64,000 bases of DNA from Abelmoschus esculentus. Taxonomy: Eukaryota; Streptophyta; Magnoliopsida; Malvales; Malvaceae. The notes beneath the pieces were generated by a model that was not told the origin of the DNA, did not search any database, and saw nothing but the letters and a program-made list of their open reading frames with translations. The DNA is taken from positions 2,301,501-2,365,500 of the forward strand of contig JAUCBN010000020.1 in assembly GCA_035048815.1 (NCBI GenBank), in the 5' to 3' direction. The translations under genes and the position numbers were made by a program. The stretch's first letter is position 1. Every line of letters starts with the position of its first letter. This document shows positions 33,392-42,186 of this stretch, piece by piece.

Positions 33392-33398
33392 CTATAAA
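33392..33398 (+). promoter_or_regulatory. TATA box of SAUR gene 2
   Basis: TATAAAT lies 95 bases upstream of the start codon. Confidence 0.55.
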
Positions 33399-33486
33399 TT
33401 TCATTCAGAGGTCTGCAACTTTATCACAAAACAAAACTCTAGTAAGTTTCTAAGTTCCAAATTATTACATCAAACCATATTGTGAA

Positions 33487-33876
33487 ATGTCTGTGGCAAT
33501 TCAGAAGTGTGGAAAACGCCATGCAGCGCTTATGATGCTCAGACTTTTAACCAAAAAGCTTTTAAGACTCATCTCGGTATTACCATCACCAAGAACGGAT
33601 CACAATGTTTTTGAGTTCAATGAAGATTTAAAAGAACCAAATATGATCCCAGAAGATGTGAAGGAAGGGCATTTTGCAGTTATTTCTGTCAAAGGTGGAG
33701 AAAAGAAGAGGTTTATCTTGGACTTAAGGTATCAGAGAAACCCAGAATTATTAGAGCTGTTAGAGCAGGCTAAAGAAGAATATGGATTCCAAAAGGAAGG
33801 AGTCCTTATCCTCCCTTGTGAACCTGAAGAGCTGCAGAAGATTTTAAAATGCAGCACAACTATTCCTGCATTATGA
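33487..33876 (+). CDS. SAUR-like auxin-responsive protein 2
   Basis: Single exon, 129 aa. A basic N-terminus (KCGKRHAALMMLRLLTKKLL) is followed by an acidic linker and the SAUR domain at about residues 56-122: VKEGHFAVISVKGGEKKRFI, RNPELLELLEQAKEEYGFQK and GVLILPCEPEELQKIL. It is closest to SAUR gene 3 of this cluster (shared MMLRLLTKK/MVRLLMKK N-terminus and EEYGFQ core). Family role as for gene 1: a small auxin-responsive growth regulator. It appears intact, with a TATA box at a suitable distance. Confidence 0.92.
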   Translation: MSVAIQKCGKRHAALMMLRLLTKKLLRLISVLPSPRTDHNVFEFNEDLKEPNMIPEDVKEGHFAVISVKGGEKKRFILDLRYQRNPELLELLEQAKEEYGFQKEGVLILPCEPEELQKILKCSTTIPAL

Positions 33877-34541
33877 AATAGCCATTAGGTTAACTTAATG
33901 ATTCTTCTTCTTAGTATTAGATGATTCCTTTACTATTATCATTTTGAATCATTACTATTCAAATACTAAACAAACATGATGTAATATTCTTAATCTATTT
34001 AGATTCTTGTAAAAGAACTTGTTGCTAAAGAAGATTTTGGAACATTATTTATGTTAATAATAATGTAAGTTTCTTGACAGATTTGTGATTTGTCTGATTC
34101 TAACTCTGAAATTCAAAGAAGTGAAAAGCACTTCAAATCTATTGTTCAATCCACCAACACCAATAGCTTGTAGTAGTTTTGCTTCAAACTGTACATATTA
34201 TCAGTTTCTAGTTAGTAACTTAGCCACTTTGCCAGCAGTATCTCTTCTGTAAAGCACCAATGTTCCATATATATTAGGGGAAGAGATTTATTACTTTATG
34301 GTGTGAAAGTGAGATTAACATATTATCAGATCAGTATTCTGTGTCTGTTAATCCTTGTGACTGTACTCAAGTTGTCGAATCGGACAAATACAAGTCCTAC
34401 ACAGTTTCTTTTGTAAGTGGTTCCACACTGCTTCATACAAGATAGCCTTGAGTAATTTAAATTTCCTTGCAGACTAGGCAAAAAGAGCATACATTCCAAA
34501 AGAAACTCATAAAAGTCCACCAAAAGATTCATGTCAAGAAC
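33877..34541. other. 3' flank of SAUR gene 2
   Basis: No gene recognised. AT-rich, with probable 3' untranslated sequence up to about 34080. Confidence 0.5.
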
Positions 34542-34818
34542 ATAACAGGAAGAAAACAAGTTTTTAGTGATGTTTACACCTTTCTTTCAAAGACTACGTT
34601 AAGGACTTGGCGTTTCAGCATCAAGAGGACCAAGTCTCAACCAGGTTGAATTTGATCTTGATGCAGAACTGGAGGTGGTTTCACCAAGAGTACCAGATGA
34701 TGTTAAGCAAGGATATTAGGGAAAGGAAACACTGGGATATGTCATTGAACTAGACAACTTAACGAACCATGCATTCTTGTGTCTACTCGAGCTGACTGGG
34801 GAGGAATATGGGTTCTAG
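34542..34818 (+). pseudogene. SAUR pseudogene 1
   Basis: Aligns by eye to the 5' two-thirds of SAUR gene 1. The start codon is ATA (CATAACAGGAAG against CATGGCAGAAAG). It keeps GATGTTAAGCAAGGA, a premature TAG follows where EGHFAVY should lie, then GAACTAGACAACTTAACGAA and GAGGAATATGGGTTC. It stops at TAG, lacks the final third of the domain, and abuts pseudogene 2 directly. Confidence 0.85.
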
Positions 34819-35172
34819 TAAAAGAGGATTAATGATGTTCATGCCTTTCTTTTACAAACTATGAAAGGGGTTCTCGAGTCCAGCATATAGTGCATCTCCA
34901 GCAGTCAACCATTCCAAATTTGATGAAGACACTTGTGTCGACAAAGCTGTACCAGGTGATGTTAAGGAAGGATGATTTTACTGTCTTTCTAGTGAAGGGA
35001 AAAAAAACACAGAGGTTAGTTTTTGAATTAGACCACTTAACAGATCCAGAATTTCTGTCTACTCGATCAAGCTCTGGAAGAATATGGATTCCAGTAAATG
35101 GCAAAATGCTTGCACAGAAAGTTGGACCGTATGTAATACTTACAATACTATAAAGCTACTAGGAAGAATATT
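34814..35172 (+). pseudogene. SAUR pseudogene 2
   Basis: A second SAUR gene 1 relative in direct tandem. It begins AGTAAAAGAGGATTAATGAT (the first codons are missing), meets a TGA at the position of KLRKR, continues with GACGAAGAC-like and GATGTTAAGGAAGG sequence, shows a one-base insertion giving a stop at EGHF, and later reads GAATTAGACCACTTAACAGA. The segment coding GVLSLPCQPHELEEIL is deleted, but the gene's far 3' end (GCACAGAAAGTTGGACCGTA, AGCTACTAGGAAGAATA) remains. Confidence 0.85.
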
Positions 35173-35332
35173 GAAGCTGCAGTTTTCATAAGAGTTGGCA
35201 TCACTTTACAAACAAAAATGCAAAACGTTACAATTTTTTCCATTGTTAAAAGAGAAAATTGCATGTGGAAATGCAACTGTCCCTCGTGAGAAAATGCATC
35301 TAGTACGGTAAGAAGACGAGGAAGGATCCCGA

Positions 35333-35457
35333 AAGAGATGGCGAGACACCGTTGTTGGCCTCCAATGCCGGCATTCTTATCCGGTTACATCCTCTCATCC
35401 GTAGCAGGGATTAAAATCTAGATGACTGCAGATTCTTGGTAGATGTATTGGGGCCTA
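35333..35457 (+). repeat. tRNA-like/SINE-like segment, copy 2
   Basis: Diverged copy of 31109-31210. It shares GAGATGG, the TTCTTATCC block, TTAAAATCT and the ending TGACTGCAGATTCTTGGTAG. The A box is lost. Its position next to the pseudogenes suggests it was copied together with SAUR gene 1 flanking DNA. Confidence 0.4.
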
Positions 35458-35763
35458 GGGACTATATTATTTGATAATAGAAAAAGAATCACCCACAGAT
35501 TGGCCTTATCTTCCTGTAGAACTCTATGAATCAAATCATGCATGCATGCTTATATAACAACCGTCGAGGAAACTGCAGAAACAAGAATCAAATACCTTTA
35601 ACAAGGCCTGGTTCAGGCAAACAAGGTGCTAATTAAAGACCTTTCTTAACAATGCATGGTACGTAGGAATATGGATTAAATTCAGTTTATGTGTTCAGCT
35701 ATGGTTCGTTTCAAAGCTACAAAGCAGATGCTACTGTTCCATACTCGCAATAATCCTCAAATC

Positions 35764-35950
35764 TGTTTCCCAACCATCAGACAAGACAACCGTAGCAAAT
35801 TGTACACAACCGTACGACACGGTGGAAAATCCCACTTTAAAGTATTATTTGTGTAAGGAATTATTGGATTCTATTGACTTCCTTCAAATCTTGACCGACG
35901 ATGGAAACCGAATCTTAGGTACAAAAACCACTCGGTTGTCGGTTCCAACC
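35764..35950 (+). repeat. SAUR-locus duplicated block, copy C
   Basis: CCAACCATCAGACAAGACAA then CCGTAGC...GTACGACACGGTGG, TATTTGTGTAAGGAATTATT and GGATTCTATTGACTTC. It matches copy B over about 190 bp and copy A over the first about 55 bp. Confidence 0.75.
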
Positions 35951-36055
35951 AGTATCGAAGTACATCATTTACTTCAAAACTCCAACAAGCAAGCAAAGGT
36001 TCATTCTCGTTGCTTCATGAACTATTTGGTTTTCAGATATGAGTGTGGTTTATAG

Positions 36056-36297
36056 GGCGTAAATGATCCTCTATCTCTACCTCTTTATTATGTTTCTATT
36101 CACGTCTCTTATTAAAAATTCTAAAAAATTAAATTTTAAACCCTAATCTTGATTTTAACCTTACACCATAAAAAATACATCATACCTCTAATTTCCTAAA
36201 CCCTAACCACAACCCCTAACATAGGACCCTAAATCCTACACCCTAAACCTTCTAATTTAAAACGGAGGTATGAAAAAGAGTTAGACGATTTGCACCC
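36056..36297 (-). repeat. TTTAGGG-rich MITE-like repeat, copy 3
   Basis: Reverse orientation (CCCTAAACC units at 36125-36250). The left end GGGCGTAAATGATCCTCTAT and the reverse complement of the right end (GGGTGCAAATCGTCTAACTC) form imperfect terminal inverted repeats. About 242 bp and the clearest complete copy of the family in the window. Confidence 0.7.
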
Positions 36298-36840
36298 GTA
36301 AATGAATAGAGTATTTGATGAATTATTTGTATTAAGTTAAATATATGAATATCAATAAAAAATTTATATTTATTTAATAAATGAATAAACATGAATAGAG
36401 ATATATCCATTTTTTTTGTTTATTTTCATGAACAAACTCATTTATAAATTTGTTTTATTTTTTAAATTTTAAACGTCAATGAAGATAATGACTAAATTGA
36501 ACATAGAGTGAATTTTAAAGTTCAAGCCATGAGAAACTTAGACTAATACTTTTAGAGTTTGTTTTATTTTTGTTTGTTTAGTTAATATTATAAACTTTAA
36601 ACGAATACGTTCGTGAACACTTAATAAACACGTTTGTAAATATTAAATAAACACGTTTTCGAACATTTAAACGGATACGTTCGTAAACATTAAAACGAAC
36701 ACATTCACAAACAATAAATAAATAAATACATAAACATAAATCAAATATAAAAATAATTTTATTCATCCCCTGGTACCTTCTTGGAATCCCCCGTGGAAAA
36801 AATACCTTCTGATTTCCAAATAAATACACCTTTGGCTTTC
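36298..36840. repeat. AAACGAACACGTTC-type dispersed repeat
   Basis: Many TAAACACG, AAACGAACA and TTCGTAAACA motifs alternate with AT-rich DNA at about 36305-36750. The style matches 27497-27735. No gene. Confidence 0.45.
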
Positions 36841-37300
36841 ACCGATGATGAAATGACATTGCTTTACTCATTTCCATGACTTTTTTCCCTCACTTCTGAG
36901 TGTGTCAGTCATGACTAATATCTATCATATCTTTCTCAAACTTAGAAGCATTGGGGTAACTTTGAATGCATTAAATACGACCGACATCCAAAGAACCGAT
37001 CCTATGGTTAAATTTATGATTGTAATCTTTTCAGTTTTCACTGTGAAATAGTAGGATAATGTTACTGCGTCTGCATGGTAAAAACACAGCTCAACTAGTC
37101 CAGCGAAGCCGAGCCACTGTTGCATGCATGTTGCTGCTGCGGTATACCGCGTTTCAATAGAGACCACCAGCTTCCGAGAAAGCATGGGAAAATGGCATTA
37201 AATGACAGTTTGGCAATTGGCTCCAACCATATGAAGATGGCCCCCATAATGTCTCTCAGAAATTTCACATTTGCTTCCAGTTTCCTTTCCAACACTCCTG

Positions 37301-37307
37301 TATAAAT
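37301..37307 (+). promoter_or_regulatory. TATA box of SAUR gene 3
   Basis: TATAAAT lies 69 bases upstream of the chosen ATG at 37370. It lies downstream of an upstream in-frame ATG at 37271, which argues against that start. Confidence 0.6.
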
Positions 37308-37369
37308 CTCTTCCTCAGGATCCACTGATCAATCGATCACAAAATCACATTTTGGACAAGTGTGTGAAA

Positions 37370-37723
37370 ATGCAGAACTGGGAACAACGCCATACAGGTC
37401 TTGTAATGGTTAGGCTTTTGATGAAAAAGATAACGTTATTCCTCTCGGAATTACCGGCAACAGCCCCCGATCGAAATGTCGTCGAGTCCGATGAAGATGT
37501 TGAAGAAACAAAGACTCCAAAGGATGTGAAAGAAGGGCATTTTGCAGTGGTTGCAGTCAGTGGTGAGGAATCAAAGAGGTTTATCTTGGAGCTGAGTTGT
37601 CTGAGGAATCCAGCGTTTTTGAGGTTATTAGAGGAAGCTAAAGAGGAATATGGATTCCAACAAATGGGAGCTTTAACACTCCCTTGTCAACCTGAAGAGT
37701 TGCAGAAGATCTTAGAAAACTAA
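37370..37723 (+). CDS. SAUR-like auxin-responsive protein 3
   Basis: Single exon, 117 aa from the ATG at 37370. The open frame extends up to 37271, but that start lies upstream of the TATA box and would add 33 residues unlike the family. Seen: basic hydrophobic N-terminus (HTGLVMVRLLMKKITLFLSE), acidic linker (SDEDVEET), SAUR domain with VKEGHFAVVAVSGEESKRFI, LRNPAFLRLLEEAKEEYGFQ and LTLPCQPEELQKIL at the very end. Closest to SAUR gene 2. Family role: small auxin-responsive growth regulator. Intact. Confidence 0.92.
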   Translation: MQNWEQRHTGLVMVRLLMKKITLFLSELPATAPDRNVVESDEDVEETKTPKDVKEGHFAVVAVSGEESKRFILELSCLRNPAFLRLLEEAKEEYGFQQMGALTLPCQPEELQKILEN

Positions 37724-38166
37724 ATGAGGGACTCTAGGTGGAGTTTGATTATACTGTTTTCCAACAGGATGATTAAAGCTAATGTTATTTCTTTTTTCCT
37801 CCAATTGATATCATGCTAATCACTAATAAAATGGTTTTAATGGTTCAGTCTAGCAACCATGAAGACAGTTTTTGCTTTGTGTCCTGCATGCAAAGTTCCA
37901 TACTATTACAACTTCAGCAGAAACATAAACATACACCAGACTGTCGGTGTTTTGGATTCTGTATTCAGATCTTTGCCAATATAGATACATCGACGGCATA
38001 ATAATTTAACTTAATAGTCATTTTAGTTTTTTAATTAATTTATAAAACTTAACGGTAAATGATTTAAAATGATATGAAAAATTTATATAATAATATTGAG
38101 GGTTAAACTACTTTAAAAAAATAAAAGTCAAAGTGATTATTCAGTCACATGTTTTAGTCATTTTTT
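37724..38166. other. 3' flank of SAUR gene 3
   Basis: No gene recognised. A 62-codon frame at 37813 lacks support. Confidence 0.5.
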
Positions 38167-38425
38167 GGGTGTAAATGTCTACCTCTTTCTCATACATCAT
38201 TTTATACCTCCATTTTACATTAGAGGGTTTAGTGCTTATGATTTAGGGTTTAAGGATAAGGATTGTGATTAGGATTTAGGGAATTAGGGGTATGGTGTAT
38301 TTTTTAAGATACAGAGTTTATGGTATAAAAAATAAGGGTTAGGGTTTGAAATTCAATTTTTTTAGAAAATTTTCAAGGGAGGCATGGAAGGATGCATGAT
38401 AAAGAGACAAGATTTTTACTCCATT
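38167..38425 (+). repeat. TTTAGGG-rich MITE-like repeat, copy 4
   Basis: Begins GGGTGTAAATGTCTACCTC and passes through ATTAGAGGGTTTAG, GGAATTAGGGGTATGGTGTA and GGGTTAGGGTTTGAAATTCA. It ends near AAGAGACAAGATTTTTACTC, a diverged inverse of its own start. Ends approximate. Confidence 0.7.
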
Positions 38426-38441
38426 TTTGGCATTGAAACAA

Positions 38442-39765
38442 GGGTGCAAATCATATACCTCTTTCTCATACATCCTTCTATGCCTCGCTTTAAATTAGAG
38501 GTTTAGGTATAGAGTTTAGGATTTAAGGTTAGGGGTTGTGGTTAGTGTTGGGCTTGAAGATGCTTGATGAATAACCGATTAAACTCGCCAAGCGGTGGAG
38601 AAATGGTTAATTTGGGTGTTTATGGTGGAAGCAAAAATTGGACAATAAAACACAAAGATTTATAGTGGTTCGGCCACGCTTACATTCACTACCTTAGTTT
38701 CCCACTAAGGATCTCCCACATTCACTAAGAATTCAACCTTTTGAGACTAAAGGGATAACCTTACAAACCTTGATTCAAAATCGAACCAAACACCCAAAGT
38801 TCACAACCCGAACTTTGGGAATTCACTCAAACAAAGAAAACTTAGCAAACTTGTTTAATCCTTCTAACAAGGCTAATGTTTGCAATCTAAGCACTCACCC
38901 AATCCTAATACACTTGAGCATACATTGACAATTTAGCTCACAAGTGTTTTGTCTACCCAAAGATGATAATTTAGCTCTAAGACAAATCTTTGACCATAAT
39001 GTTGTTACAAGTGAAGCATTAGTCTTCTCTTGATGCTTTAGGCTTCCTTTTATCATCCCAAATCATGATTTAGCCGTTTATAGTCGTTGGAAATGTTTTG
39101 GAGCCGTTTGGAGTTGATTTCAAGGCATATTTCTTCTTCTGGTGCAAACGGTATCGATACCCCTGAAACTGGTATTGAAACACCTTCTTTGGGAAATAGT
39201 CGTTGAACCTACATTTAAAAACTGGTATCGATACTGGTATCGATACCGCTCCTAGCCGTTGGGGGTTTTCATAAAATCGTTTATGACCGTTGGGGGTGTT
39301 TAGAAACCGGTATAGAAATTGGTATCGATACCGGTATAGAAACTAGTATAGAAACCAAACATCAAAGTGGTGAAAGGGTATCGAAACTGGTATCGATACC
39401 ACTGTGATTTTGCCTTTAAAAACAAGGCTGTTTCTAAGCACCTGAGAGGTGTTTCAAAACACCTGAGTTAAAATCACTTTTTTGGTTTCTTTAAATCATT
39501 TAAAACACATTTAAAAACTCTCAAAAACTTCTTATATATATTTTCAAGTTGTTTGGACATAATAACCATTTTTGAAATCTTTTCAAATTAATCCAAAACT
39601 ATTTTCAATTATTATATCAAAACATTAGTTCTATAGTTAGAGTTTAGGAAATTAAGGGTAAGGTGTATTTTTTAGTGTTTAAGGTTTAGGATATAAAAAA
39701 TAAGGGTTAGGATTTAAAATTCATTTTTTTAGAAATTTTTAACGAGAGGTATGCCTCCTAATTGT
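38442..39765 (+). repeat. TTTAGGG-rich MITE-like repeat, copy 5, split by a solo LTR
   Basis: The left half is 38442-38545 (GGGTGCAAATCATATACC ... GGTTGTGGTTAG) and the right half 39636-39765 (GTTAGAGTTTAGGAAATTAA ... ATGCCTCC). Joined across the insertion, the order matches the uninterrupted copies, so this copy shows the empty site of the solo LTR. Confidence 0.8.
38546..39635 (+). mobile_element. solo LTR, 1,090 bp
   Basis: Begins TGTTGGGCTTGAAG, ends TTCTATA, and is flanked by an exact 5-bp duplication GTTAG (38541-38545 and 39636-39640) inside a repeat whose uninterrupted form is known from five other copies here. It contains TTTATAGTGGTTCGGCC near 38660-38680, a motif common in plant LTRs, and many GGTATCGATACC-like palindromes at 39148-39410. 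It has no coding capacity and no second LTR nearby. Strand is set by the TG start only. A very short non-autonomous element is the alternative. Confidence 0.8.
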
Positions 39766-39769
39766 GCCT

Positions 39770-39989
39770 CCTATTTAAAATTTAAAAAAAATAAATTCTA
39801 AACCCTAACCCTAATTTTCTATCTTCTAAACTCTAAACCATATACTTTAAAAAAATACATCATAACCCTAATTTCTTAAACCCTAACCACAACTCCTAAC
39901 CTTAAACCCTAAACACTAAACACTAAAATTACTAATTTAAAGTGGGGGCACCAATAGAAACACGATTAAAAGGTAGACGATTTGCACCC
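39770..39989 (-). repeat. TTTAGGG-rich MITE-like repeat, copy 6
   Basis: Reverse orientation, with CCCTAACCCTAA and AAACCCTAACCACAACTCCT units. The right end GGTAGACGATTTGCACCC is the reverse complement of the family's start. It lies back to back with copy 5. Confidence 0.7.
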
Positions 39990-40216
39990 ATTCTTATGAG
40001 ATATAAATATTCCAGAATTGTGTTCCAAGTATTCACATTGCAAACAAAATCCCATGGATGGTCTTGACATACATTTTCGTTTACCAGTTGGTTTATAATT
40101 GGACATAATATACACCTTTGTCCCTATACAAAGTCTGAGTTGCAGAAGATTATTCATCAAACCGAATGGAAAGGAAAACTTAAGGAATAACTCATCCTTG
40201 TAGTACTGAGATACTG

Positions 40217-42123
40217 CTATTTTACCTCGGAGCAATTATTTGGCCCCACAGGTTCTCTTAAGCAATTCGATATTGCCATGACAGCAGCTTCAATAGATGC
40301 ATCTTCCCCCTGTTCCAACCGAAATAACTAGAAATTACTTTGCAGGGTAAGAAATACATAAACTGTGAGTATCCATGGATGAACAAGTAAACTTTACCTT
40401 CTCTTTCCAGTAAAACATGTTTCCGTATTTCCCTGCCAAACGACTCCAAAAACTCCGGGGAATGTCTAAGTCAACAGTAGCTCCGACATTGAAATTTAAT
40501 ATATTGCCTGGTCCGAAATCCATATATAATTAAAACACACACTCATATATCATATCACTATCTAAGGACAATGCCATAGCCAAATTGTTTACCAAATGTG
40601 GGATCAGCAACGAAAACTATAGTTCTATCATCTACTTGCCAGAAGTCTTTGATTGCCAACCCTGTGGAAATTTGAGAAGGTTAAGTAAATTTGAACTTTG
40701 CAAACAACTTCAAGAATTAAATTACTCATACCTGGTGTGTCAGGTATGACAAAGAATATATATTACTCATACCTGGTGTGTCAGGGTAATTTTGTGCTAA
40801 AACTCTCAACTTAAAGCCGGTATCCTTTTCAATATCACCGATCTCCTGAGCGAGTCTTTTCTCCTGGGATTTAACAGCCCTGTGTTAGTATTAATCTGTC
40901 GTTTGTAGAGGCGTAAACACATCCGAAAGGATTACATCATTATAACCTTGAAATAGGCTCCTTATTACAGCAAAGTTATAAACAAGCAATCACCTCAGAT
41001 GTGAAGTCACAAACTTTCATCAAGTTTCGAGTTACAGAAGATAGGATGAAAAGAATGTGTTCCTCGACGTTTCTTGAAAGTAATTCTACTTGTAACTCCT
41101 TGACTTCATTATGAATAAGAAAACGAGAAATGTGGAAGACATACTCGGGAAACTGTTTTTACTCCATTTTTATGTTACCTTAGTCAACTTAAGAAGATGA
41201 GAGCTAAAACTAGATGGAACGAGGGTCGAAACAAGCAACTTAGAGGAAGAAAATCATCAAATAAGCACATCTGATATTGGAACATTTTCAAAACAGGTGT
41301 TGTTTGCAGAATTGTCTGTCCAAACATAGAATCGTATCAATAGAAGCATACATCTATTTGCACACTTACAAAGAGGCATCCATTTTAGCAGTTATGTCTA
41401 CATGAAAATGTATCTTTTTGGACAGTAAATATTTGCTTTTTTATAGAACTCCTCTCATGTTTGGAACAAGCAAAAGACAGGCCTATAAGTTTTGTATCAC
41501 CAAATCAGATAATTCTATTTTTACAGTGTGGAATGCTTAGTAGGTTGATTTCCTCGATGCAGAACATAATGATACACTGAATTTCATTGTAGCCTTGAGG
41601 TTTATATGCAAATATTGAAAGAAATCAAACCTGGCCATCAGAGAGGAAGCCTGCCACATCAATCACCGGAGTGAACTCTCTAGGAAGTAATTCCGGCTTG
41701 TTAACCCCAACTTTTGCCTCCGCCAACCCAACCCCTAAAATCATAGTTCCATAATCAAGCTCCATTTTGCATGAATAAACAAAAGTAATAAGCTAAAACA
41801 TCACCCCGAATGAAGAAAACATCACAGCATTTGAAAGTTGCATGATGCAAAGACATAGCTAATGGTGAAGTTACTTAAGAACACAATCAATATTACACTG
41901 AAAACACCCAAAACCGCACTTATGCAGGCTAATTTGACTTGCCTGTTACGGATAATGTAAGGGCAAGAGCACCAGAGAAGACCCAGTTCAAGGACTTGAC
42001 TCTAAAATCTGGGTTTAAGCTGTGAGTGTTTGGCAGAGAGAGAGGATAAGATGCTGTAATGGGCATTGAAAAAGGAGTTGAGATTGTCCTGAAACATGAT
42101 GATGGGAATTGCAGAAACGCCAT
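40217..42123 (-). CDS. thylakoid lumenal 15.0 kDa protein 2-like (TPM domain)
   Basis: Six exons on the minus strand: 41943-42123, 41631-41734, 40773-40863, 40593-40661, 40398-40507 and 40217-40309. The frame closes to 215 aa, close to the plant family length. The N-terminus MAFLQFPSSCFRTISTPFSM is Ser/Thr-rich like a chloroplast transit peptide, with a hydrophobic stretch (VFSGALALTLSVTG) that fits a lumen-targeting signal. The mature part (PREFTPVIDVAGFLSDGQ, GDIEKDTGFKLRVLAQNYPD, FWQVDDRTIVFVADPTFG, GATVDLDIPRSFWSRLAGKY) matches my memory of the Arabidopsis TL15.0-2 family with a TPM fold. Function in the lumen is not well defined. An upstream in-frame ATG at 42186 would add 21 residues. 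The first intron is of GC-AG type. Confidence 0.9.
40723..40787 (-). repeat. short direct duplication over a splice donor
   Basis: TATTACTCATACCTGGTGTGTCAGG-like sequence (25 bases) occurs twice, near 40724-40748 and 40762-40786. The right copy is the real exon 3 end and donor of the TL15.0 gene (minus strand CACACCAG|GTATGAG). The left copy repeats it inside the intron. Confidence 0.85.
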
Positions 42124-42186
42124 TGGCTCTGCTGATGCAACTGCAAGGATAGGATTTAAAGAAGCTTGTTTATAATTCCTTGGCAA

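Larger units (their letters stand above)
35173..36055. other. intergenic region between SAUR pseudogenes and gene 3
   Basis: Contains the second tRNA-like segment (35333-35457) and duplicated block C (35764-35950). A 77-codon frame at 35822-36055 overlaps that block and is not supported as a gene. Confidence 0.5.

Noticed and set aside
35822..36055. 77-codon plus-strand frame
   Set aside because: Overlaps the duplicated non-coding block C, whose copy B does not keep the frame.
37271..37369. Upstream start for SAUR gene 3
   Set aside because: It lies upstream of the TATA box at 37301 and would add residues that do not match the family. The ATG at 37370 is preferred.
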